From Streptococcus vestibularis ATCC 49124 (lineage in GTDB: Bacteria; Bacillota; Bacilli; Lactobacillales; Streptococcaceae): a DNA stretch of 64,000 bases. Of this stretch, positions 55,926 through 63,025 are shown in pieces. The stretch lies in contig NZ_GL831112.1 in assembly GCF_000188295.1 (NCBI RefSeq), positions 1,544,033 to 1,608,032 of the forward strand, read 5' to 3'. Below the pieces are notes generated by a model, which ran no database searches, was not told where the DNA came from, and was given only the letters and a program-made list of their open reading frames with translations. The first letter of the stretch is position 1. Each line of letters opens with the position of its first letter. The position numbers and the translations under genes are program-made.

Positions 55926-56035
55926 GTTTACACCTCTTAATAGTATGCTACCAGTATACTATATTAAATAGATAGGTGCAAGATGTGAATATTTAGACTT
56001 CTTAAGTTTTCTACATATATAATAGGAAGATTATT

Positions 56036-57214
56036 TTAAATAAACTGGAATGGATTGAAATTAGGACTGTCTGACTCAATCTGGCCACTCACCATGGTCA
56101 CTACACGACTAACATGTTGAAGTACACTATTGCGGTGAGCAATAAAAATCATTGTTCGTTTAATCTTAGCAAGATTAGCCATGACCCTGCTTTCAGTATC
56201 ACTATCGAGACCACTGGTAGCTTCGTCAAAAATCAAGATTGGTTGCTTGGACAAAAGGGCCCTCGCTATCGCCAAGCGTTGTTTTTGACCACCAGATAGA
56301 CCACCATCTTCAGATACTTGGGTCTGAAAACCTAGTGGCATCTTTTGAATATCAGCCAAAATATCAGCTTGTTCACAGGCTCTTAGAATAACCTGCTCAT
56401 CAACTTCTCCTTCAAGGCCTAATAACAGATTTTCTAATATTGTTCCCGTAAACACATAGGTCTGTTGTGGAACATAGGTCACCAACTGGCGTAACTCTGC
56501 TTGACTAATAGAACCTTTGTCTAGGCTTACATGACCACTAGATTTTGTGTAATAACCTGACAAAATCTTCGCTAAAGTCGTTTTCCCAGAACCACTCTGA
56601 CCCATGAGGGCTATTTTCTCTCCCTTATTAATCGTCAAATCAATATTGTGAAGTGTCTCCTGTTGGTAGCTGAAACGATAACTAACACCTTTTAAGTCTA
56701 ATTGTTTAAAGGATAAATCTTTGAGTTGACCTTTTTCTTCCTTATTCACAACATAAACTTCTTGAAGACGATTATTGGCTACCTTGGCTTGCTGAATCTT
56801 AGATTGAAGATTGATAATATTAATTAAAGGGGTCGTAAAATAATTAAGTAGCACATTATAGGTAATCAACTGACCAGAAGATAGTTGTCCTTCCATAACT
56901 AATTGTGCCCCGTACCATAAGATAAAGACATTGAAAACTAACTGGACCCCTGTTTTTAAGCCATCCTGGGTTAATTGCCACTTGGCCTTAGACAAGGATT
57001 TCTTCAAATAATCATGGAATTTCACCTCAATTTCCTGATAACACCTCTCTTCAACTCTTAAAGATTTTAAAGTTTCAATGCCACGTAAATCATCAATAAC
57101 AGCGGTATTGACCTGACTATTTGCCTCCATTAATTGATAATTTTCCTTCTCAAAAAGCTTATAAAAGGCCAGAATAATCAAAACATAAAGAGGAACTACA
57201 GTTAAGGTCATCAA
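56036..57214 (-). CDS. C39 peptidase ABC exporter, C-terminal part (frameshifted gene)
   Basis: This 392-residue part carries the last membrane segments, from LTVVPLYVLIILAFYKLFEK onward. Its ATPase has Walker A MGQSGSGKTTLAKILSGYY near residue 202, signature [18 protein letters not shown] near residue 303 and Walker B ILIFDEATSGLDSD near residue 328. It belongs with the 57211-58131 frame: one extra T in the T6 run near 57213-57218 joins them into one protein of about 700 residues, the size of ComA/BlpA/LcnC bacteriocin exporters. No ribosome-binding site supports a separate start here. Confidence 0.85.
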   Translation of the reverse strand: MMTLTVVPLYVLIILAFYKLFEKENYQLMEANSQVNTAVIDDLRGIETLKSLRVEERCYQEIEVKFHDYLKKSLSKAKWQLTQDGLKTGVQLVFNVFILWYGAQLVMEGQLSSGQLITYNVLLNYFTTPLINIINLQSKIQQAKVANNRLQEVYVVNKEEKGQLKDLSFKQLDLKGVSYRFSYQQETLHNIDLTINKGEKIALMGQSGSGKTTLAKILSGYYTKSSGHVSLDKGSISQAELRQLVTYVPQQTYVFTGTILENLLLGLEGEVDEQVILRACEQADILADIQKMPLGFQTQVSEDGGLSGGQKQRLAIARALLSKQPILIFDEATSGLDSDTESRVMANLAKIKRTMIFIAHRNSVLQHVSRVVTMVSGQIESDSPNFNPFQFI

Positions 57215-58131
57215 AAAAGAGAACGGTTTTGTAAAATAAGAGCCACAGCTAAAGTTATCACAATGGTCACATCTAGGAAAATCGATAAGATTGTTGAAGC
57301 TAGAGCATCGATAATGGTGTTGGCATCTCCAAAACGTGACGTGATTTCACCAGTACGACGTGAACTAAAGAAACTAATGGGCAAAGAAAGCACATGCTTG
57401 ATATAAGGAAGGATGACCGCAATGGACAAGTAATTACCCAATCGATGCAATAGATAATCTTTGAAGAAAGTAAAAACTTGTTGAGCTAGATAAGCGATAC
57501 ACAGGCCTAGAGAAATCATGGTCAGAAGAGCATAGTCTTCTTGAGGAATCAAGCGGTCTATAATAGACTGCAAATAATAAGAACCAATAATATTAACAAG
57601 GGTCACCAGAAAGCTCAGCAAAACAATGACTGCTATCAAACTTTTACGACGAAATAAAATTGGTAAAAACGAAAGAAGACCAGGTACCTCTTCCTTATAT
57701 TTAATGTAGTTTTCTCCTGGTTCAAAAAATAGAGCAACCCCTGTCCATTCCTTGTCAAAATCCTCTAGGGACAGTTTAATGACCTTCTTGCTAGGATCTG
57801 GATCACCAATTACAACTTGCCCCTTGTCCTTACCAAACACTGTATAATAATGTTGAAGACCACCATCCTTAACCACATGTACAATAAAAGGGTAAGATAG
57901 GTTTTCTTGTTTAAACAAGTCTAAATCTGCACGAATGGCCTGAGTTTCAAACCCCAACTGCTTGCCCGCTTCAACTAAACCAAGCGCAGAAGTTCCTTCA
58001 CGAGAAGTCTGAGCTAACTCCCGCAAATAAGCCAAACTATAGGATGAATCATAGTGCTTGAGAATCATAGCTAAGGTAGCTACCCCACAATCACGCTGAT
58101 CAACCTGTGAAATATATGGGTATTTTGACAT
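57211..58131 (-). CDS. C39 peptidase ABC exporter, N-terminal part (ComA/BlpA-like, frameshifted)
   Basis: The 306-residue frame starts MSKYPYISQVDQRDCGVATL with the catalytic Cys in QRDCG (residue 14) and the His in GGLQHYYTVFG near residue 90, followed by Asp in VIGDPDPSK, the Cys-His-Asp set of peptidase C39. This domain cuts double-glycine leaders. Four membrane segments follow (about 160-300). The frame ends prematurely at a T6 run. It starts 12 bases after the comS stop with TAGGAG upstream, so it is likely driven from the ComR box. Substrate peptides are not encoded nearby. Confidence 0.87.
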   Translation of the reverse strand: MSKYPYISQVDQRDCGVATLAMILKHYDSSYSLAYLRELAQTSREGTSALGLVEAGKQLGFETQAIRADLDLFKQENLSYPFIVHVVKDGGLQHYYTVFGKDKGQVVIGDPDPSKKVIKLSLEDFDKEWTGVALFFEPGENYIKYKEEVPGLLSFLPILFRRKSLIAVIVLLSFLVTLVNIIGSYYLQSIIDRLIPQEDYALLTMISLGLCIAYLAQQVFTFFKDYLLHRLGNYLSIAVILPYIKHVLSLPISFFSSRRTGEITSRFGDANTIIDALASTILSIFLDVTIVITLAVALILQNRSLF

Positions 58132-58143
58132 GATGACTCCTAT

Positions 58144-58211
58144 TTAATAATAAATCATGAAGAATGGTACTGCCGCAATAAGTAAGACTAAAAATTTTTT
58201 TAAGTTTTCAA
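58144..58211 (-). pseudogene. comS: Competence pheromone gene comS, one base out of frame
   Basis: After AAGGAG (minus strand) a TTG start reads L-K-T-stop. Inserting one base gives a 22-residue peptide beginning MKNLKKFLVLL or MKTLKKFLVLL and ending in VPFFMIYY. That is the shape of ComS: basic start, hydrophobic body, XIP octapeptide at the end. I recall VPFFMIYY as the S. vestibularis XIP. The frame spans 68 bases, one short of 23 codons. It lies directly downstream of comR behind a ComR box. Either comS is mutated here or one base was missed. Confidence 0.7.
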
Positions 58212-58267
58212 AATTAAGCTCCTTAATATTTTTATTAACTATATGATAAACGATTAACTATAAAAAA

Positions 58268-58289
58268 GTAGTGACATAAATGTCACTAC
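58268..58289 (-). promoter_or_regulatory. ComR box between comR and comS
   Basis: GTAGTGACAT and ATGTCACTAC flank AA and form a perfect 22-base palindrome with the ComR-box core GACA-N4-TGTC. A T run follows on the comS side and a -10-like TATAGT/TATCAT lies about 20-25 bases on. ComR with bound XIP activates comS from such a site. Confidence 0.85.
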
Positions 58290-58297
58290 GCAGTTGT

Positions 58298-59197
58298 TTA
58301 CAAACCATCTGCCGCTTTCTCTGCTCGAGTCTTTTCTTCCAAAACGGAATCTTCTAAAACCGACGCAAACATTATAGCTTTATCATAGTTTTCAGCAGCT
58401 TTTTTCTTGTTCCCATTATGTATAAGCTCATACTTAGCTTCTAAAATATAGACACCTGGTTTATAACTATGAAACTGTGATTTTTCTATGACAGCTAATA
58501 GTTTATCTATTACTGTTAAGAAATCTTTAAAGGACTCAAGAGAAATCTTTAACCCAGCTATAGCCATCAAATCATTAAATAAGGCAATATTATAAGCATC
58601 ATCTGTTGGGATGTTTTGCTTTAATACTCTATCTACTATTCTGTCAAAAATCTTTTTATCATACTGCTTTCTCCCATAAAGATGATAGAAATAATAATAA
58701 ATAACTAACAAATCATTAGTTGAAAACTTCTTCTTTCTTTTGACCTGTTCAAACAAATCTTCATAGATTTCTTCGACTTTAGGTCTCTCCTCCCAACTGA
58801 TAAAACTCAATATATTTTCGAGAATATCTAGAGTCAATAGTTCCTCTTCTGGAAGAATATCAAAGAATTGATCATACACATCTTCAATAAGATCCAACTT
58901 CTGTTTAACTCTCTCCTTATCTCCGTACGTTGGGAACTTTATTAAACGATTTTTCATCTCATAGTAAGTGTCAGGAATTTCAATCCTGTCATGGTCCAAT
59001 AAGTCAGCCATGCTTTTTCCCAGACGTTTTGCTATGTAGGATAATTTATCCAAAGAAGGGAGAGACTCTCCTTTTTCAATACGAATTAACTGGCGAACAG
59101 TCAATTCCGCACCATCTAAACATAGCACTTCACGTGACATCTGTTGGCATTCACGCTCAGTTTTGATTCTTAGTCCAATGCTGTCTTTTATGCTCAA
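58298..59197 (-). CDS. comR: Competence regulator ComR (Rgg/RRNPP family)
   Basis: The 299-residue protein has an N-terminal HTH (IGLRIKTERECQQMSREVLC, TVRQLIRIEKGESLPSLDKL) and a C-terminal TPR domain that binds the internalised pheromone XIP. Long blocks match salivarius-group ComR (DILPEEELLTLDILENILSF, KFSTNDLLVIYYYFYHLYGR). Its position just before a ComR box and comS makes it true ComR rather than the ScuR/SarF paralogues. It is autonomous, with its own AT-rich upstream region. It is intact. Confidence 0.92.
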   Translation of the reverse strand: MSIKDSIGLRIKTERECQQMSREVLCLDGAELTVRQLIRIEKGESLPSLDKLSYIAKRLGKSMADLLDHDRIEIPDTYYEMKNRLIKFPTYGDKERVKQKLDLIEDVYDQFFDILPEEELLTLDILENILSFISWEERPKVEEIYEDLFEQVKRKKKFSTNDLLVIYYYFYHLYGRKQYDKKIFDRIVDRVLKQNIPTDDAYNIALFNDLMAIAGLKISLESFKDFLTVIDKLLAVIEKSQFHSYKPGVYILEAKYELIHNGNKKKAAENYDKAIMFASVLEDSVLEEKTRAEKAADGL

Positions 59198-59323
59198 GAG
59201 AATCTCCTTTATATCAAAATTTTAAAATCATTATATCACAATTGTAATATATTTAATATGCAGTTGATACGATTTTAACAGAATATTAGTCATAAATATG
59301 ATATTTTTATACAATAATAACAA

Positions 59324-59350
59324 CAAAATGCAGTTAAGAACTGCATTTTG
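59324..59350. terminator. Bidirectional terminator between pap2 and comR
   Basis: AAAATGCAGTT and AACTGCATTTT form a perfect 11-base stem with a 3-base loop, immediately after the PAP2 stop codon on the minus strand. Confidence 0.85.
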
Positions 59351-59352
59351 TT

Positions 59353-60003
59353 TTATTTCTGTTTACTTTGAAATCGCCATTCAAAGCGAATACGGTCATA
59401 AGTTGGATAGATGACATTAAGCAAGCCAAACGCTAGGGTAAAGCCAGCTAAAACATCTGTTGGAAAGTGAACACCCACATAAATACGCGACAGTCCAACA
59501 AGAGCAATCAGAAGGCCAGAAATAGCAAAGACTGCTACTTGAGATTCTTTTTTCTCCAAACGCTGAATAAGGACAATAGCAATTGCACCAAGAATCATGA
59601 AAGTTCCCAAGGAGTGGCCACTAGGAAATGAATAACCACTAGCATGAACCAAATGTGTAATTAAAGGACGTGGGCGTTGGTAAATATATTTCAGACTTAC
59701 AATCATAATACTAGCAAGAACACCACTGGTACCTACAAATATAGCTTCTGATTTATACTGACGTAAATAAAGCCAGATTACTGCTACAATTGCAATAATA
59801 GCCTGGACTGACGTGTTTCCAAGTATGGTAATCGTTTTAAAGAAGTGTGTCAGTCCCCCTGGTAAGTCTCCTCGAACCCTAGTTTGTATGCTGCTATCAA
59901 ATTCTGTCAAGGCTTCAGGGTAGAACTTAACCATGTAACCGAGAGCAACAAATAACAAAAAGGCAAAGGAAGCGCAAATATAATGCGTGTGTTTGTGTTT
60001 CAT
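59353..60003 (-). CDS. PAP2-family membrane phosphatase
   Basis: The 216-residue integral membrane protein has about five to six hydrophobic segments and the three lipid phosphatase signatures: KYIYQRPRP near residue 109 (KX6RP), SGYSFPSGHS near 125 (PSGH) and SRIYVGVHFPTDV near 172 (SRX5HX3D). Bacterial members act on undecaprenyl pyrophosphate or phosphatidylglycerol phosphate. Which applies here is open; BcrC-like activity is plausible. It is 2 bases after ribU, so likely cotranscribed with it. Confidence 0.87.
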   Translation of the reverse strand: MKHKHTHYICASFAFLLFVALGYMVKFYPEALTEFDSSIQTRVRGDLPGGLTHFFKTITILGNTSVQAIIAIVAVIWLYLRQYKSEAIFVGTSGVLASIMIVSLKYIYQRPRPLITHLVHASGYSFPSGHSLGTFMILGAIAIVLIQRLEKKESQVAVFAISGLLIALVGLSRIYVGVHFPTDVLAGFTLAFGLLNVIYPTYDRIRFEWRFQSKQK

Positions 60004-60005
60004 AT

Positions 60006-60563
60006 TTATAATTTTACTAGGATAGACTTAAGCGGAGCATAAATAAGAGCAAAAGCTACTGCAAAAATTAAACCTTCAAGTAAGTTAAAAGGTACTACCA
60101 TAGCGAAAAGGTACTTATAGAGGCCTATGAATTGCGCAATATCAAAGTTAGCAAATTTAGCATAGAGTGGTACGGCATAAATGTAGTTAAGAACAACCAT
60201 CGCAACTGTAAGCAAAACCGTTCCTAAAACAGAACCAAGAATATAATTCTTGCTTGTTTGATTTTTCTTCCAAAAATAGCTTAGGCCCCAAACAAAAACT
60301 CCTAGAGCAACAAAATTCATAGGAAGCCCAATCATTGATCCTGGACCACCATTGTTAAGTAAGAGCTTCAACAATGAGCGAAGCAAGAGAACACCAATGG
60401 CACTCCTAAAATCAAAGATAACCAAGGCGATAAGAACAGGAAGAATTGAAAAATCAACCTTCAAAAAGTCTGCTGCTGGAATCAATGGAAATGAAAAATA
60501 AAGCAACAAGAATGAAACTGCGGATAAAATGGCAATGTAAGCCAATTTACGTGTGTTTGTCAT
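60006..60563 (-). CDS. ribU: Riboflavin ECF transporter S component RibU
   Basis: RibU binds riboflavin/FMN for the shared ECF-AAT module. The 185-residue protein has six hydrophobic segments. Hallmarks are LAYIAILSAVSFLLLYFSFPLIPAADFLKVDFS, the ligand region near residue 36 (DFLKVDFSILPVLIA) and LLNNGGPGSMIGLPMNFVALG near residue 72. The ATG at 60563 has GGAGG upstream; the longer frame runs into the riboswitch and is rejected. The FMN riboswitch upstream confirms the substrate. Confidence 0.93.
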   Translation of the reverse strand: MTNTRKLAYIAILSAVSFLLLYFSFPLIPAADFLKVDFSILPVLIALVIFDFRSAIGVLLLRSLLKLLLNNGGPGSMIGLPMNFVALGVFVWGLSYFWKKNQTSKNYILGSVLGTVLLTVAMVVLNYIYAVPLYAKFANFDIAQFIGLYKYLFAMVVPFNLLEGLIFAVAFALIYAPLKSILVKL

Positions 60564-60646
60564 AAAAAAATTCCTCCAAATTTTAACAATTTGAAAGAAG
60601 TTCCCAATGGATTTGCCTATGCCAAAAAAGCCTACGCAAAAAGACT

Positions 60647-60770
60647 GGTCTTCTTCCATCCAGACTATACTGTCGGTTGAGGAATTACACCTCATCAGCT
60701 TGCGCTCGCGGACTTATCCAAAGAATCACCGCCGGTCGGGAGTTTCACCCTGCCCTGAAGACCCTTTAAG
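60647..60770 (-). promoter_or_regulatory. FMN riboswitch (RFN element) of ribU
   Basis: On the minus strand the conserved core is seen: AGGGCAGGGTGAAACTCCCG, ACCGGCGGT, GTCCGCGAGC and AGTCTGGATGGAAGA. It lies 90 bases before ribU. FMN binding should lower ribU expression. I could not resolve whether it acts through termination or by hiding the ribosome-binding site. Confidence 0.92.
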
Positions 60771-60777
60771 GATAACA

Positions 60778-60803
60778 TAAAAAAACCTTGGTGACAAGGT
60801 TCT
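60778..60803 (-). terminator. Terminator of trmL
   Basis: AACCTTG and CAAGGTT pair around a 4-base loop (minus strand) and are followed by seven Ts. It sits directly before the FMN riboswitch, with little room for a separate ribU promoter after it. Confidence 0.8.
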
Positions 60804-60872
60804 TAATTTATGGATTTCTAATCTATTGATAGTCAATAACTATAATTATTCTTTTGAGACAAAATGAAGTAT

Positions 60873-61382
60873 CTATTTTAATTTATCATGCTGGTAACGG
60901 TGACTCAGCTCTAACCCCACAAACTGTTGCTGGCGAAGAGCTTCATAGACAATCATGCAAACCGTATTTGAGACATTAAGACTACGGACATGTTCATCAT
61001 TCATAGGAATACGAATAGCTTTTTCAGGATGCTCACGCATAAAGTCCTCAGGTAGGCCTGTATCCTCACGACCGAACATAAAATAGTGATCCTCACCATC
61101 AGCATAGGCCTCTTCTGAATAAGTCTTATCCGCAAACTTCGTTACTAGATGCAAACGACCAGCATGATTTTTAGACATAAAATCAGCTAAATTGTCATAA
61201 TAAGTGATATCAAGCTTATCCCAATAGTCCAGACCTGCTCGCTTCATCTTCTTGTCATCAATTGGAAATCCCATGGGTCGAATGATATGGAGGGGGCTAT
61301 TGGTTGCTGCGCAAGTACGCGCAATATTTCCAGTGTTTTGTGGAATACGAGGTTCAAACAAGACAATATGATTACGTGACAT
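60873..61382 (-). CDS. trmL: tRNA (cytidine(34)-2'-O)-methyltransferase TrmL
   Basis: SpoU-class knotted methyltransferase that methylates the ribose of the wobble base in certain tRNA-Leu. The 169-residue protein starts [23 protein letters not shown] and has the knot motifs [14 protein letters not shown] near residue 99 and [20 protein letters not shown] near residue 123. AGGAG is 8 bases before the ATG at 61382; starts upstream are rejected. It has a roughly 115-base leader that folds. The older label is rRNA methylase. Confidence 0.92.
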   Translation of the reverse strand: MSRNHIVLFEPRIPQNTGNIARTCAATNSPLHIIRPMGFPIDDKKMKRAGLDYWDKLDITYYDNLADFMSKNHAGRLHLVTKFADKTYSEEAYADGEDHYFMFGREDTGLPEDFMREHPEKAIRIPMNDEHVRSLNVSNTVCMIVYEALRQQQFVGLELSHRYQHDKLK

Positions 61383-61400
61383 CTGACTTCTCCTAGACAT

Positions 61401-61500
61401 AAAAAATACCATGTCGCCCGGAGTTAAGCTCAGCAGACGACATGGTTGTGGACATTCATTAGCTTAAATCATGACAGGTTAGATTTAAAATAACGAATCG
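61401..61500 (-). promoter_or_regulatory. Structured leader of trmL (23S-methyl-like RNA motif candidate)
   Basis: On the minus strand ACCATGTCG (61438-61446) and CGACATGGT (61408-61416) form a 9-base stem with a 21-base loop, followed by TATTTTTT: an intrinsic terminator just before the gene. The loop AGCTTAA (61424-61430) can pair with upstream TTAAGCT (61461-61467), an alternative fold. A leader motif named 23S-methyl has been described before SpoU-type methyltransferases of Lactobacillales, and this fits that pattern. Confidence 0.5.
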
Positions 61501-61508
61501 TTGAGTAT

Positions 61509-61536
61509 ATTTTAGCACTTTGGCTGTAAAAGTCAA
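61509..61536 (-). promoter_or_regulatory. Promoter of trmL
   Basis: On the minus strand TTGACT (61531-61536), 16 bases, and TAAAAT (61509-61514) preceded by TGC (extended -10). The predicted start lies near 61500. Confidence 0.65.
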
Positions 61537-61669
61537 CACTACTAGCAGAAAAAATTAATATTTTTGACGTCGTCACCTTTTTTACAGGAATAACCTATAA
61601 AGGTAGCTGAAAAGGATGATTTTTCGGCCAAAATAGAGTATCATAGTAGTGATTATTTGGAGGTAACTC

Positions 61670-63019
61670 ATGCGTATTATTGTCGTAGGTGCTGGTAAAG
61701 TCGGTACAGCACTCTGTCGTTCTCTTGTTGGTGAGAAACACGACGTTATCTTAATCGAAGAAAAGGAAGAGGTCCTCAAACGCCTCAGTAAACGCTACGA
61801 TGTTATGGGCTTTGCTGGAAACGGGGCAAATTTCAAGATTTTGGAACAAGCCGAGGTTAGTAACTGCGATGTCTTTATCGCTATGACTGATAAAGATGAA
61901 GTAAACATGATATCAGCAGTTCTGGCAAAACAAATGGGTGCTAAAGAAACCATCGTTCGTGTACGTAACCCAGAATATTCTAATGCTTATTTCAAAGACA
62001 AAAATTTCCTTGGATTCTCATCAGTAGTTAACCCTGAACTTTTAACAGCTCGCTATATTGCCAACACAGTTGAATTTCCAAACGCCCTATCAGTTGAAAC
62101 TTTTGCAAATGGACGCGTTATTCTTATGGCATTTAAGGTCACTGAAACAAGCCAATTGTCTGGTATGACTATGGAACAATTTCGTAAGAAATTCGGTAAC
62201 ATCTTAGTTTGTACAATTGATCGTCAAGGAGACCTTATCATTCCCGACGGGAATGCTACCATGCAAGCTGGGGATAAGATTTATGTAACTGGTAAACGTG
62301 TTGATATGGCACTTTTCCACAGTTATATCAAACCCAAAAGTATCAAAAAACTTTTGTTGATTGGTGCTGGACGTATCTCCTACTACTTACTGAATATCTT
62401 GAAAAACAACCGTATTAAGGTCAAATTGATTGAACATAAAATGGACCGTGCGCAAACTTTTAGTCAAGTATTCCCTGAAGTTTCCGTTATCTTAGGTGAT
62501 GGTACTGCTAAAGACCTTCTTCTTGAAGAGAGTGCAGCTAGTTATGATGCTGTTGCTACTCTAACTGGAGTAGATGAGGAAAATATTATCACCTCTATGT
62601 TCCTTGAAAGTATTGGTATTCACAAAAACATTACCAAGGTCAACCGTACCAGTCTTTTAGAGATTGTCGATACACGTGATACAACAACAATTGTCACACC
62701 TAAGAGTATTGCTGTTGATACCGTTATGCACTTTATTCGTGGTCGCTATAACGCCAAAGACTCTAGTCTTGATGCACTTCACCACGTAGCTAATGGCCGT
62801 ATTGAGACCTTACAATTCCAAATTAAGGAAAACAACAAGATCGCTGGGAAGAAACTTTCTGAACTTAATTTTGCTCATGGTGTCCTTATTGCTGCTATCA
62901 TCCGTAATGGAAAAGCCATCTTCCCAACTGGAGAAGATACATTAGCAATTGGTGATAAAATCGTGGTCGTTACTCTCTTGCAAAACGTTACCCACATTTA
63001 CGACCTGTTGAAGAGGTAA
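61670..63019 (+). CDS. trkA: Potassium uptake regulatory protein TrkA
   Basis: The 449-residue protein is a double RCK unit: two Rossmann domains (VVGAGKVGTALCRSLVGE near residue 4 and LIGAGRISYYLLNILKNN near residue 228), each followed by an RCK_C domain (about 135-215 and 365-449). It controls the TrkH channel through NAD(H)/ATP binding. AGGAGG-like TGGAGG precedes the ATG. It is followed 6 bases later by trkH. This is the window's second K+ uptake system. Confidence 0.92.
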   Translation: MRIIVVGAGKVGTALCRSLVGEKHDVILIEEKEEVLKRLSKRYDVMGFAGNGANFKILEQAEVSNCDVFIAMTDKDEVNMISAVLAKQMGAKETIVRVRNPEYSNAYFKDKNFLGFSSVVNPELLTARYIANTVEFPNALSVETFANGRVILMAFKVTETSQLSGMTMEQFRKKFGNILVCTIDRQGDLIIPDGNATMQAGDKIYVTGKRVDMALFHSYIKPKSIKKLLLIGAGRISYYLLNILKNNRIKVKLIEHKMDRAQTFSQVFPEVSVILGDGTAKDLLLEESAASYDAVATLTGVDEENIITSMFLESIGIHKNITKVNRTSLLEIVDTRDTTTIVTPKSIAVDTVMHFIRGRYNAKDSSLDALHHVANGRIETLQFQIKENNKIAGKKLSELNFAHGVLIAAIIRNGKAIFPTGEDTLAIGDKIVVVTLLQNVTHIYDLLKR

Positions 63020-63025
63020 GCTGCC

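Noticed and set aside
60828-60856. Met-box-like sequence (TATAGTTATTGACTATC) before ribU
   Set aside because: Two mismatches, not symmetric, and it sits behind the trmL stop where no methionine gene is controlled; probably chance in AT-rich DNA.
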